A stretch of DNA of 64,000 nucleotides, from NCBI RefSeq assembly GCF_000063445.1, contig NC_009464.1, positions 248,001-312,000 of the forward strand, given 5' to 3'. The position numbers were made by a program, and so were the translations under genes. Shown here piece by piece: positions 41,478 through 50,066 of the stretch. Numbering within the stretch: the first letter of the stretch is position 1; every line of letters begins with the position of its first letter. The notes under the pieces are model-generated. The model ran no database searches and was not told the DNA's origin. It was given only the letters and a program-made list of their open reading frames with translations. Source of the DNA: Methanocella arvoryzae MRE50. Lineage in GTDB: Archaea > Halobacteriota > Methanocellia > Methanocellales > Methanocellaceae.

Positions 41478-43238
41478 TTATTCTTCCTTGTTTCTGCGCC
41501 TGTACAAGCCGAGGCCGACTGTCCCTACGACGAGCAGCGGTAAGACCACTGACGATAAGCAGGGCAGTCCGCCGGTCTTCACCGGCGTGGCATCGGGAGC
41601 ATCAGTCGGGCCAGGGGTCGCCGTCACATCAGGTGCTGTAGTAGCGGCACTGGTGGGCGCTGCGGTCACTGCTGCAGTCGGCGTCCTGGTGTCCGGGGTG
41701 CCGTTTACCACGTAGAACGTGAACTTCGCGGGCTCGCCGAAGTACCCGTGGTTAGTCCAGAACATCCTGACCTCCGGGTGGTAGGTGCCGTTCATTTCGG
41801 GGGCGGTATACGTGAAATTGACGTTGATGCTCTGGCCCGGCCGGACTATGGTTCCGATCGGTATCGTGTAGTTAGTCATGTTGAAGTACTTCATGTCTTC
41901 ACTATCGCTGGAGGGCGCCAGGATCGTGCCATCCTGGAACGTCCAGGGCATCGTGCCGTTGTTCGTCATGACGAGCGTCAGGTAGTAGGATTTGCCCGCG
42001 TCCATGACAAAGGCGTCTCTCGGCGAAACGAACCTGGCGTCTGGCACAGGAGTAAAGTCCTTGTCGAGCTGGGCCAGATAAGTGTCCGGTACACCGCCCT
42101 TGACCTTAGTATGTCCGGCTACCACGTAGCTGCCGTTCCCGATCTGCAGGACTGCCGGGCTATAGGATATACCGACCCCTTTCAGTTCTTTCTCCCAGAG
42201 TACGTTGCCCTGAGAATCCGTGCGGGTCACCACAGTGACATTAGCCTGGCCCTCTTTGTCTCCCCCAACGAATATGTAGCCGTCGTCCCAGGTCTGCTGA
42301 ATTGAGTAGATACCGCCCCAGGGCTTATCGTACACCTTGTACCACTGCATGTTACCCTGCGCATCAGCCTTGACTATCTGCTTATGGTAACCGTTTCCAC
42401 CGGACCAGATGTAGCCGCCGTCATGGGTCTGCTGTACACCGATATGGAATGTATCCTGGCGACCGTCAATCTGATCAAAGGTCTTAAACCACTGCTGGTT
42501 ACCATCCGCGTCGACCTTCACAATTATAGCCTGGTACATGTTCTTGCTGTTCTTATTCATGGTCGAGCCACCTAAGATGGAGCCGCCATCGCTGGTGGGC
42601 CAGACCGAGTAGCAATAATCCGCGCCGCTTTTCTCATCACCGAAAAACGAGCCGTAAGTCTTTTGCCAGATCATGTTACCAGAGCCGTCGACTTTAGCCA
42701 GATACATATCCGTGCTCCGCTTATCGTTGTGGAGGACGTTTCCGGCCATAACATAGTTGCCGTCGGGCAGCTGGTGGACGGAGTAAATATCATCGCCAGT
42801 CCCGGATTCCCCTACCCGGGGATAAGCTTTGCTCCACTGCTCAGCACCGGTCTCGGACGTCTTGAGAAGATACGCTCCTTTCGCGCCACTACCGGCCACT
42901 ATGTAGCCCCCGTCGCTGGTCTGCTTGACGGACTTTGCAGATGAAGCCGGGTAGGTTTGAGTCCACTCCAGGTTGCCCTGCCAGTCAGTCTTCGTTAAAA
43001 AGATAATGGGCAGGCCGCCTTTGCCGTTATCCGTCTCACCACAGATGATGAAGCCGCAGTCGCTGGTCTGCCAGACTGACTCGGCCTTATCGTTATTATC
43101 AGCTCCGCCGTAGCTCTTCTCCCAGGCTGTCGTCGGTGCCGTTGCCGCCGTGGCCAGGCCGCTGGCGAGCGCCAGAAACACGGACAGGCACACCAGACAA
43201 TATAAAAGTAAATTTACTGGTCTGCTAATTGTAGTCAT
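41478..43238 (-). CDS. Secreted surface protein: beta-propeller repeats + NBR1-type Ig domain + C-terminal anchor
   Basis: 586 residues. The signal peptide (LLLYCLVCLSVFLALASGLATA) is followed by about eight repeats with the motif TSDGGYIVAG or close variants (about residues 50-380). An Ig-like domain like that of NBR1 follows (about residues 400-515: MTNNGTMPWTFQDGTI, MNGTYHPEVRMFWTNHG). Then come a Thr/Ala/Pro stalk and a C-terminal TM ending YRRRNKEE. The protein is a cell-surface candidate. An insertion sequence has landed exactly at the start codon (43238), removing the native promoter and ribosome-binding site, so expression now depends on the IS end. Confidence 0.82.
   Translation of the reverse strand: MTTISRPVNLLLYCLVCLSVFLALASGLATAATAPTTAWEKSYGGADNNDKAESVWQTSDCGFIICGETDNGKGGLPIIFLTKTDWQGNLEWTQTYPASSAKSVKQTSDGGYIVAGSGAKGAYLLKTSETGAEQWSKAYPRVGESGTGDDIYSVHQLPDGNYVMAGNVLHNDKRSTDMYLAKVDGSGNMIWQKTYGSFFGDEKSGADYCYSVWPTSDGGSILGGSTMNKNSKNMYQAIIVKVDADGNQQWFKTFDQIDGRQDTFHIGVQQTHDGGYIWSGGNGYHKQIVKADAQGNMQWYKVYDKPWGGIYSIQQTWDDGYIFVGGDKEGQANVTVVTRTDSQGNVLWEKELKGVGISYSPAVLQIGNGSYVVAGHTKVKGGVPDTYLAQLDKDFTPVPDARFVSPRDAFVMDAGKSYYLTLVMTNNGTMPWTFQDGTILAPSSDSEDMKYFNMTNYTIPIGTIVRPGQSINVNFTYTAPEMNGTYHPEVRMFWTNHGYFGEPAKFTFYVVNGTPDTRTPTAAVTAAPTSAATTAPDVTATPGPTDAPDATPVKTGGLPCLSSVVLPLLVVGTVGLGLYRRRNKEE
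43230..43238. repeat. Target-site duplication, left copy
   Basis: TGTAGTCAT. On the minus strand it reads ATGACTACA, which includes the start codon of the surface-protein gene. It is identical to 44299-44307. Confidence 0.9.
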
Positions 43239-44298
43239 GAGACTTTTGCATAATTCACTCGATGATCGTTGTCCTGGGGTTTGCTCCCTGTTTAACCTGG
43301 TAGAGTACTTGTATCTGTCGTGCTATCAGGGTGAGTCCGGTCTTTACAGTAACTCGAAGGATTCCGGTAGTTTTTACTCGTTTTAAGGTGAGGTGCTCTT
43401 TCAACAGGTAGTTCGTGTACTCGCAGTGCATCCTGTTTTTATATAATTTGTTCATGGTGATGTCGTGGAAGGGGATGTACTCCTGTATTCGGTACCTGGG
43501 TAGCTCTTTCTTCGTGTTCCGCCGGTTAACTCGGTTGATCAATGGTATGCCGATCGGGTATATGCGTTCCAAGTGCTCTTTAGAGTCATAGGCAATGTCA
43601 GCGAACAATCCCTTAACAAGGAGTATGCGACTGCCCATTTTCCTCTGTAATGGCAGTAGTTGTGTAGTGTCATGCATGTTGGCAGGAGTGACAATACTGC
43701 AGATCGGCGCCAGTGTAATCAGATCGTAAAGTAAGTGGATTTTGTACCCGTAGTACATTTTATCATTGATGTGATCGTACCCCCATGAGGCCTCAGGATC
43801 ACTCCGGGTGAACGCAGGGAGGCTGGTACTGTCTACCCCAACCATGCTCATGAAATCCGGGTTTTTCTTCCAGATCATGCTTGTCAACAGGACCATGATC
43901 CGGTCGGTGTCTACCTGGTCTTTGAATCTGCTGAACGTGCTCTCACTAGGTAATTGGTCGAAGCCGAGAATCCGCATTTTATAATTGTCGCCCTTGAGTA
44001 TTCTTACTAGTTCACTGACACTCGAGAGATTTGCCAGTTCCATGTAGAGAAGTGCTCGTAGCAAGGCGATCCGACTGTACTGGGGAGGCCTCCCAATCTT
44101 ATTATTCTTCTCGAGGTATCGGAAACGCTGCCAGTCAACCGCTTCCAGCATCATGAGCGGTATGTCAGAAAGTATTTTACAATGGCAATCGAAGCAAGAA
44201 ACGGGCATCTGCCAGCCCGTACCAACGTTTTTACTATGCATAAAAACGCCAACGGCTGCAATGCCCATATACTTGTTATCGACTTATGCAAAAGTCAC
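43239..44298 (-). mobile_element. Complete insertion sequence (1,060 bp) with TIRs and 9-bp TSD
   Basis: The ends are GAGACTTTTGCATAA (43239-43253) and, as the reverse complement of 44284-44298, GTGACTTTTGCATAA, matching at 14 of 15 positions. The element is flanked by 9-bp direct repeats TGTAGTCAT (43230-43238 and 44299-44307). One transposase gene fills it. Intact ends, an intact frame and perfect target duplications suggest a fairly recent insertion. The 9-bp duplication and Y-R-E-K signature suggest an IS4/IS5-superfamily element; the exact subgroup needs comparison. Confidence 0.9.
43255..44268 (-). CDS. DDE transposase (DUF772 N-terminus, IS4/IS5 superfamily)
   Basis: 337 residues. The N-terminal helical region (GRPPQYSRIALLRALLYMEL) fits the DUF772 transposase domain. 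Catalytic residues can be placed: D1 in MVGVDSTSLPAF, D2 in GLFADIAYDSKEHL, and E in the signature Y-x2-R-x3-E-x6-K (YKNRMHCEYTNYLLK). The frame is uninterrupted, so the element may be active. The start could be the ATG at 44268 or the internal one at 44241, where a hairpin CGTTTTTA/TAAAAACG overlaps the start. Confidence 0.9.
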   Translation of the reverse strand: MGIAAVGVFMHSKNVGTGWQMPVSCFDCHCKILSDIPLMMLEAVDWQRFRYLEKNNKIGRPPQYSRIALLRALLYMELANLSSVSELVRILKGDNYKMRILGFDQLPSESTFSRFKDQVDTDRIMVLLTSMIWKKNPDFMSMVGVDSTSLPAFTRSDPEASWGYDHINDKMYYGYKIHLLYDLITLAPICSIVTPANMHDTTQLLPLQRKMGSRILLVKGLFADIAYDSKEHLERIYPIGIPLINRVNRRNTKKELPRYRIQEYIPFHDITMNKLYKNRMHCEYTNYLLKEHLTLKRVKTTGILRVTVKTGLTLIARQIQVLYQVKQGANPRTTIIE

Positions 44299-44307
44299 TG
44301 TAGTCAT
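44299..44307. repeat. Target-site duplication, right copy
   Basis: TGTAGTCAT, identical to 43230-43238. On its outer side lies the original upstream region of the surface-protein gene (GGGTG before the ATG and a TATA-like tract near 44400). Confidence 0.9.
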
Positions 44308-44647
44308 ACCATTTACACCCTGTTGAATAGTAGTTGCCGTCACGCCCTAACCCCTGCAGCGTAACTTGCTATTAAACTCGCCGAATCTTTCGAGCGATAA
44401 TAAAATAGCTTTCTATAATGTAACAATCCATTGATAGATATAGCTTGCTAGGCATGCAAAATAAGCCCGGTTTATGGTCATTTATCCGTTTTAGCTCTGG
44501 CATGTTCATTGGCCCGGGGCAGCTAAAAACTACTGTTGCAGGCAAGGTACGTTATAACCGGCATCACACGTTTTACCCGCGTACAGCAAAGCCTTTAGCG
44601 TTGCCGCGGACTTCGGCGGCAGGCGGGAGAACAGAGGCTGATGAAGT
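44308..44647. other. Gap with displaced promoter of surface-protein gene and upstream region of F420-dependent enzyme gene
   Basis: No convincing gene in these 340 bases. Reading the minus strand, a TATA-like tract (about 44396-44408) and GGGTG (about 44317-44321) face the orphan ATG at 44307, which now runs into the IS and meets a stop after eight codons. Reading plus, the region leads into the F420-dependent oxidoreductase gene. A 69-codon frame at 44445 overlaps it and looks spurious. Confidence 0.5.
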
Positions 44648-45673
44648 ATGGTAATGTTAGGTATTAAGTTAGGTCCGGAAGAGTATCCCCCGGTAGAGTT
44701 GATGAACTACGCGATCGCCGCTGAGCAGGCCGGCTTCGACGCCATCGACGTAAGCGATCACTTTCACCCGTGGAGCGAGCTGGGACAGTCCTGCTTTACC
44801 TGGACGTGGCTGGGCGCTGCCGCTGCCCGGACAAACAGGATCTTGCTCGGACCGGGCGTTACGTGCCCGATTCTCCGCTACCATCCCGCAGTCATCGCGC
44901 AGGCTGCGGCTACAGTGGATAATTTTGCCCCGGGCAGGACATATCTGGGAGTCGGGACCGGCGAAGCGCTGAACGAATATTCTGCTACGGGCACCTGGCC
45001 CGGATACTCTGACCGGCAACAGATGCTTTTCGAGGCGATCGAGCTGATCAGGCGGCTGTGGGAGGGCGGCTACGTGACCTTTGACGGAGCGTTCTACAGC
45101 ACCAGGAAGGCTCGACTATATACTCCGCCGACGACTCGGATACCCATCATCGTCTCTTCTCTGGTGCCGGGCAGCGCAGCCTTTGCCGGCCTGCAGGGAG
45201 ACGGCCTCATCACAGTAGCCAGTGAGATGAGCATCATCAGACAGATAGTGGAAAATTTCGAGTCGGGTGCCACGCAGGCAGGTAAAGATCCGGAGAAGAT
45301 GCCCCGCATGATCGAGCTGAACGTGATCTATGCCAGCGATATGCAGGCGGTTATGCAGGATTTCAAGAAATACTGGGCAGGCGCCATGGTACCTGCCCTC
45401 TTTAACCAGAACATCTATACTCCGTACATGTCGGAGATGAACGGGGCGATCGTAGGCGACGATACGCTAAAGAAGCGGCTCTGCATATCGAACGATCCCG
45501 AAGAGCATATCAAGTACATACAGCAGTTCATCGACCTCGGCTTCACCCACATATACGTTCATACTGCCGGGCCTGGACAGATAGACTTCATCAAATCTTA
45601 CGCCCGGGACGTGCTGCCAGCACTGAGGGAACAAAACAAGGGCGCCGCCGGGGCAACAGAAGCTACTGCCTGA
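44648..45673 (+). CDS. F420-dependent LLM-class oxidoreductase (Mer / Fgd-like)
   Basis: 341 residues of the luciferase-like TIM-barrel family that uses coenzyme F420. Typical pieces: MLGIKLGPEEYPPVELMNYA, FDAIDVSDHFHPW, GPGVTCPILRYHPAVIAQAAAT, LGVGTGEALNEY and PIIVSSLVPGSAAFAG. The arrangement is closest to F420-dependent glucose-6-phosphate dehydrogenase-like (TIGR03557) proteins rather than methylene-H4MPT reductase itself. The substrate is unknown. The native start is ATG at 44648; the ATG at 44654 is also possible. Confidence 0.85.
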   Translation: MVMLGIKLGPEEYPPVELMNYAIAAEQAGFDAIDVSDHFHPWSELGQSCFTWTWLGAAAARTNRILLGPGVTCPILRYHPAVIAQAAATVDNFAPGRTYLGVGTGEALNEYSATGTWPGYSDRQQMLFEAIELIRRLWEGGYVTFDGAFYSTRKARLYTPPTTRIPIIVSSLVPGSAAFAGLQGDGLITVASEMSIIRQIVENFESGATQAGKDPEKMPRMIELNVIYASDMQAVMQDFKKYWAGAMVPALFNQNIYTPYMSEMNGAIVGDDTLKKRLCISNDPEEHIKYIQQFIDLGFTHIYVHTAGPGQIDFIKSYARDVLPALREQNKGAAGATEATA

Positions 45674-45719
45674 TTATGATTACGGCAGATTTAAGAGCCC
45701 GGAACAAATATGATGATTG

Positions 45720-46217
45720 ATGGATATGTCCGGGGAAAGACAGAGTTCAAAGCAGGAGAAAGCCACGTTCGGCGCAGGCTGCTTCTGGCACGTAGAGGAC
45801 GCGTTTCTCAAAGAGCCGGGAGTGATTTCTACGCAATCGGGCTTTATGGGCGGCACAACGGAGAACCCGACTTACGAAGAAGTATGCACTGGCCGGACCG
45901 GCCACACAGAGGTCGTAGAGGTAACATACGATCCCGATAAGGTCACGTATGACAGGCTGCTGGACGTCTTCTGGAGCATCCACGATCCTACCCAGGTTAA
46001 CAGGCAGGGCCCGGATATCGGCGTCCAGTACAGGTCAGTCATATTTTACCACAACGCAGAGCAGCAAAAGCTTGCTGAAGCGTCGCGGGAGCGCATCCAG
46101 AAAGCCTCGAGCAAGCCTATCGCTACCAGTATCGAGCCAGCAGGCAAATTTTACAGGGCGGAAGAGTACCACCAGCGCTACTTTGAAAAAACCGGACGAA
46201 GGTGTTGTGGAGTCTGA
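45720..46217 (+). CDS. msrA: Peptide-methionine (S)-S-oxide reductase MsrA
   Basis: About 165 residues. The catalytic motif [13 protein letters not shown], the [13 protein letters not shown] segment and a C-terminal CC pair (RRCCGV) as resolving cysteines identify MsrA, which reduces methionine-S-sulfoxide in oxidatively damaged proteins. The first start codons are TTG 45717, ATG 45720 and ATG 45726; the exact start is undecided. The 3' end is four bases from the convergent MazG-like gene. Confidence 0.92.
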   Translation: MDMSGERQSSKQEKATFGAGCFWHVEDAFLKEPGVISTQSGFMGGTTENPTYEEVCTGRTGHTEVVEVTYDPDKVTYDRLLDVFWSIHDPTQVNRQGPDIGVQYRSVIFYHNAEQQKLAEASRERIQKASSKPIATSIEPAGKFYRAEEYHQRYFEKTGRRCCGV

Positions 46218-46220
46218 TCC

Positions 46221-46589
46221 CTAAAATTCATCGTACTTTTTATTCGAGCCCCGGGCCAGCTCGACCGGATACTTAACCTCATTTTTCGCCATTTTCCTGT
46301 TAAACTCCGTAACCACGTCGATGTCATACAGCTGAGAAAACCGAAGCAGCGCAAAAAGAACGTCCGCAACTTCATCGCAGATTTCTTCCCGGGTCTCCCG
46401 CGCACTAAACAGCCGTTCCATCTCTTCACGGCTCTTGAACCTGAACAGCTCCAGCAGCTCGGCAGCTTCGACCGTGATGCTGATGGCCAGCTCTTTGGCA
46501 TCGTGATACTGATCCCAGTCCCTCGCCTCGCAGAAGCTCTTTGTCCGCTCTTTCAGTACATCGATAGTGGTATCTCGATCGTCAGCCAT
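46221..46589 (-). CDS. MazG-like nucleotide pyrophosphohydrolase
   Basis: 122 residues of the all-alpha NTP pyrophosphatase superfamily. The metal-binding pattern E-x-x-E...E-x-x-D is seen as ITVEAAELLELFRF and REEICDEVADVLFALLRF. It most resembles the RS21-C6/dCTPase group, which removes non-canonical or excess nucleoside triphosphates. Starting with MADDRDTTIDVLKERTKSF, length is typical. It stands alone on the minus strand, convergent with msrA. Confidence 0.87.
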   Translation of the reverse strand: MADDRDTTIDVLKERTKSFCEARDWDQYHDAKELAISITVEAAELLELFRFKSREEMERLFSARETREEICDEVADVLFALLRFSQLYDIDVVTEFNRKMAKNEVKYPVELARGSNKKYDEF

Positions 46590-46863
46590 TGAATCCCTCG
46601 CCGCAGAACACTGATGTATTACACTATTGCGTGCTACATTGTTGCGTGATACGTTGTTGCGTGCTATCGTATATGATCAGATGTATTTTTAGAATTCGGA
46701 TACCTGTAACCAATAACAAATATTCCATATCATCGTGTAATTACCACAATAACGTTTTCAAATTTAAAAATACCATTCATTTACAAAAACTATTAATTTA
46801 TTCTACACTAAATCGTTAGTTTAGGTGTGCGAGCGCTAATAATTAAGCGTGAGAGGCTCAAAA
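46590..46863. repeat. AT-rich gap with three tandem 15-base repeats
   Basis: No gene seen. Three tandem copies of a 15-base unit lie at 46627-46671: TTGCGTGCTACATTG, TTGCGTGATACGTTG, TTGCGTGCTATCGTA. The remainder is AT-rich and leads to the secreted-protein gene; GAGAGG at 46851-46856 is its ribosome-binding site. Confidence 0.6.
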
Positions 46864-47697
46864 ATGGAAAGTAGGCATATAAAGTGGATAGTATATATCA
46901 TTGTTATTTTAGCATTTATAACTCAGACATCACTGGCAGCTACCCCGTTGCCGCCTGCCCTTCCGGAGCCTTCAGACCAGCCTGATATGCAGACTCCCAT
47001 GATGTCAGTCTCACATACACAGCCATATACGATCTGGGGATATGTGAGAGATACCAATGGCAACCCGGTCAGTGCAGCAACGGTAACGATCGGCTCGCTA
47101 AGGCTTTCATCAAGGACAAACGCTGACGGGTACTACCAGGTCAGCGGCATCGGCTTTGCCACTGGCACAGCCTATTCGGCCTCGGCTTCAAAATCCGGAT
47201 ATGGCCAGGCTAACGGACAGTTCACCGTGAACGGCGGCGATACACACGTCGACTTCACCCTCATGGCACCCGTAACAACCCCAGGCCTGATAGCAGCACA
47301 GGCTGAACCGACTGCTACTGGCACTTCGATACAAGCCAGCCCTGCACCAGCCCGGATACCAACGCAATACTCGACACCGCTTCCGGCCGGACAACCTGCG
47401 AGTACCACCCCTGTAATAGAAAACATCAACAGGGTTGCACCTTACCAGCAGACTTCGGCAACGCCGACTCAAGCTCCGCCCATTATCACAGCATCCACCA
47501 ATGCCACGATCAAACTGGGAGTAGACCTGAACGAAGAATCCAATCTGTCGACCATGATGATATCACCGAATAACGAAAGCCTGATCGATAGTGGCATGAA
47601 CAATAGCAGCAGTTCCGCGATATCCAGTGGCAAACGTCAGGGAATCGTCGATATCGCCGGGGACCTGATTAACATAATATTGACTTTGTTCTGGTGA
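46864..47697 (+). CDS. Secreted protein with carboxypeptidase-regulatory-like (CarbR) domain
   Basis: 277 residues: signal peptide (WIVYIIVILAFITQTSLA), a beta-sandwich of the carboxypeptidase regulatory-like type at about 60-140 (TIWGYVRDTNGNPVSAATVT, RTNADGYYQVSGI), then a Ser/Thr/Pro/Ala-rich stalk, and a C-terminal part ending in a short hydrophobic helix (VDIAGDLINIILTLFW). It is a likely cell-surface protein. The ATG at 46864 follows GAGAGG, so the upstream GTG at 46849 is not needed. The function is unknown. Confidence 0.72.
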   Translation: MESRHIKWIVYIIVILAFITQTSLAATPLPPALPEPSDQPDMQTPMMSVSHTQPYTIWGYVRDTNGNPVSAATVTIGSLRLSSRTNADGYYQVSGIGFATGTAYSASASKSGYGQANGQFTVNGGDTHVDFTLMAPVTTPGLIAAQAEPTATGTSIQASPAPARIPTQYSTPLPAGQPASTTPVIENINRVAPYQQTSATPTQAPPIITASTNATIKLGVDLNEESNLSTMMISPNNESLIDSGMNNSSSSAISSGKRQGIVDIAGDLINIILTLFW

Positions 47698-47883
47698 TGG
47701 CTTAACGGACTGAAAAACAGATCTGGCAGTATACCAAATAAGTGCTAATTTTTCACATATAAGAGATATACTGCCAAATTTTTACAGTAACACGACAAAA
47801 CTTATAAGCTCGAACGAATATGTGTTAATTATTCGGGGAATAGATAATCGGGGAATTCGGGATAAAACAGAGAAGGTGTATCT

Positions 47884-48714
47884 ATGTCGAAGAAACCCCT
47901 GATCACAGTACTCTTAGTACTGGTACTCCTTGCAGCGGTCCCTGCCGCGTCTATGGCAGCGCCCGGCAAGATCAGCCCATATAAAGGCATGGTTGGAGCG
48001 GATTCTCCGCTCTATGGCTTGAAACTGCTTATCGAAGACCTTGACGAATCGCTGGCAGGCAGCAATACTGCCAAGCTACAGAAGCAGATTAACCATGCCC
48101 AGAAACGCCTTTCTGAAGCTATGGCTGCAGCCGAGGCTAACAACCCTGTGGCCATGGAATTGGCCTTGAGCGAGTACAACAGCGAGATCGACGACATCAA
48201 CTCCACGATGGAGCAGGATGATGTCAGCGAAGAGCAGTACTCCGAAGTCGGCCCTGCAGTAGATGAGCAGCAACAAGCCTTAGAAGGAATGATCGACAAC
48301 GGCAGTATTCCCGGCGATCTCAGGGACAGCCTGGCCGGGGCTTACAACAACAGCACCAAGATCAAAAACGGCAGGCCATTCATCTACTATAACAACACCA
48401 CCTACTTCGTGCCGCCCGGCCACCTTAAGAACGGAGTAAACTCGACGTTCGTGCCGCCAGGCCTGGCCAAGAAAGGATACGTGGCACCCCAGCCGATCAT
48501 AGTGAACGGAAGCCCGGCCTGGCCTTTCCCCGCCAACCTGACGGAGAATGCTAAGGACAAGAACAAAAATAAGGGCTATCAAGGCCTGACCGACGTGAAC
48601 GCCACCGATACAGGAAAAAACAAGGATAAAAACAACGGCCAGAATAACGGCAAAGGCAACGGAAACGGAAACGGCAACGGCAACGGAAACGGAAACGGCA
48701 ACAATAAAAGCTAG
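47884..48714 (+). CDS. Secreted DUF5667-like protein with Gly-Asn repeat tail
   Basis: 276 residues. A signal peptide (ITVLLVLVLLAAVPAASMAA) is followed by a helical domain (about residues 30-145) like DUF5667: GADSPLYGLKLLIEDLDESL and a helical run with Glu/Asp. Then comes a region with two FVPPG motifs and a C-terminal run of GN/GNGN dipeptides (about residues 250-273). The start has AAGGTG upstream. The role is unknown; cell-surface or sticky matrix function is possible. A strong terminator follows. Confidence 0.72.
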   Translation: MSKKPLITVLLVLVLLAAVPAASMAAPGKISPYKGMVGADSPLYGLKLLIEDLDESLAGSNTAKLQKQINHAQKRLSEAMAAAEANNPVAMELALSEYNSEIDDINSTMEQDDVSEEQYSEVGPAVDEQQQALEGMIDNGSIPGDLRDSLAGAYNNSTKIKNGRPFIYYNNTTYFVPPGHLKNGVNSTFVPPGLAKKGYVAPQPIIVNGSPAWPFPANLTENAKDKNKNKGYQGLTDVNATDTGKNKDKNNGQNNGKGNGNGNGNGNGNGNGNNKS

Positions 48715-48715
48715 A

Positions 48716-48745
48716 GAAGGGCACCAGCCCTTCCACATCTTTTTT
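48716..48745 (+). terminator. Hairpin + T-run terminator of DUF5667-like gene
   Basis: GAAGGGC (48716-48722) pairs with GCCCTTC (48727-48733) around ACCA, followed by CACATCTTTTTT. Confidence 0.8.
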
Positions 48746-48826
48746 AAAACACGATCACCGCCAGCCATTTAAATATCCCGCTTATACAATTATCCGGGCC
48801 CGGAAGACCCGGACAGGTCATCTAAA

Positions 48827-49405
48827 ATGAGCGGCAAAAACTTTCAGATATTTTCACTCGTTGCCAGAATAACTCTAAAAAGAGAGCTTGCCCAAGAACT
48901 TGCAGACGAAATCAACAGATTTTCCGTTTACGACCTGCAATACGTAAGCGCCCGTCTGGAGAAGGATATCAGTGACCTGCCCTCCCCATACAGAGAAAAG
49001 ATCCGGCCATACTTTATGGAGCAGTACTTCGGCAGGTACAACCGAATCATGACCATGCGCGGCTCCGGGGAATTAGAGAAAATTGAGGGCGAGATCAAGG
49101 ATCCGGAGCTTTTCCGGGACTTCTGTCGCATGATCACTGCACGCTATCCGGATCGAGAATTGCAGGACGAGCCAGAGGAATATACCCAGGGCTCGCCATT
49201 CAACAGCCTGTTTTACTACTTAATCAGCATATTTTATATGTTCGTGCTGGATGAGCCGGGCCATCCGGCAGGCATGCCATTCCCGGGCGGATTTACCGTC
49301 AGGGAGCACGATGGAGTGGTGTACTGCCCGATCAGAGATAAGGAAAAAGACGTGGAGTACTCGATCTGCAACTTCTGTCCTGCGAAGCAGGATGACGAGT
49401 TCTGA
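48827..49405 (+). CDS. UPF0305 / DUF2115 family protein
   Basis: 192 residues, archaeal family of unknown function found mainly in methanogens. Motifs: FRDFCRMITARYPDRELQDE, FYYLISIFYMFVLDEPGHP, GMPFPGGFTV and the cysteine-containing end YCPIRDKEKDVEYSICNFCP, with three conserved cysteines (YCPIRD and CNFC) that may bind metal. It follows a gap after the secreted protein terminator, and the ATG is at 48827. No functional context is available from neighbours. Confidence 0.88.
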   Translation: MSGKNFQIFSLVARITLKRELAQELADEINRFSVYDLQYVSARLEKDISDLPSPYREKIRPYFMEQYFGRYNRIMTMRGSGELEKIEGEIKDPELFRDFCRMITARYPDRELQDEPEEYTQGSPFNSLFYYLISIFYMFVLDEPGHPAGMPFPGGFTVREHDGVVYCPIRDKEKDVEYSICNFCPAKQDDEF

Positions 49406-49618
49406 TTATGTTCTAAGGGAACTGTTACTCGTCTTCACACGGATAGAGGCCGATAGTAGAAGAACTATTGTTCGCTTTTGGCAAAGGCATCAGCACAGGC
49501 GCAGGGGATTGTATGACGGATGGCGTCTCCGTGGCTGACAGGCCGGCCGATACCGGCGTCGGCCCTGAGTCGGATATCAATACAGAAATGCTATGACAAA
49601 AATGTGCTTTAATAGAAT

Positions 49619-49696
49619 TGGTGGGGCCACCCGAATTTGAATCGGGGTCTCAAGACCCCCAGTCTTGAAGGATGGACCAGTCTACCCTATGGCCCC
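49619..49696 (-). tRNA. tRNA-Pro (GGG), with encoded CCA
   Basis: On the minus strand: acceptor stem GGGGCCA/TGGCCCC, D-arm GGGTAGACTGGTCCATCC, anticodon stem CAAGA/TCTTG around the loop CTGGGGG (anticodon GGG), and T-arm CCCGATTCAAATTCGGG. The discriminator is A73, followed directly by CCA. There is no intron. This decodes CCC and CCU codons. Confidence 0.9.
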
Positions 49697-50066
49697 AGAA
49701 CGTACTAAAGCGTACTGTATAGAGGTCTTTCACGTATATATCATTTCCGCCCGGACGAGACGATGACCGGGCTGAAACTAAGTTACCGGATATATGATAT
49801 GGTGGAGCCATGGATTACTATTATATGCAGAACTATAGTGAGTCAATTAATATCCCCAATATACACATGCAGCACCCCAGTACTATCCTTTTCCCCGGAC
49901 TTAGTTTCAACCTCCTTATAAATTATAAGCAAAAGTACAAAAAGGCTAAGGTGTTAATAAAATCATAGTATCCGGCAAGAGTAGCGTTAAAGCTGACAGT
50001 GTGAAACGCCGCGCATGCCGTTATTGCCCTTCAGCGAAAGCTTGGCGCTCATTTGATGGTGTTGTT
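49697..50066. other. Gap upstream of the AsnC-type regulator
   Basis: 370 bases with one short candidate gene (listed separately at 49810-49968). An 11-base inverted repeat TGAAACTAAGT (49773-49783) with ACTTAGTTTCA (49899-49909) brackets the first part of that frame. No other gene was seen. Confidence 0.4.
49810..49968 (+). CDS. Possible small ORF (52 aa), uncertain
   Basis: ATG at 49810 preceded by GGTGGAG, with a TATA-like GATATATGATAT just upstream. The product starts MDYYYMQNYSESINIPNIH and ends in a Lys-rich tail (KQKYKKAKVLIKS). No family resemblance. Spacing between ribosome site and ATG is short, and the sequence may be regulatory DNA instead. Confidence 0.25.
   Translation: MDYYYMQNYSESINIPNIHMQHPSTILFPGLSFNLLINYKQKYKKAKVLIKS

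Noticed and set aside
44445-44654. 69-codon frame before the F420-dependent oxidoreductase gene
   Set aside because: No ribosome site, no motif, and it overlaps the start of a well-supported gene. The region is better explained as promoter DNA.
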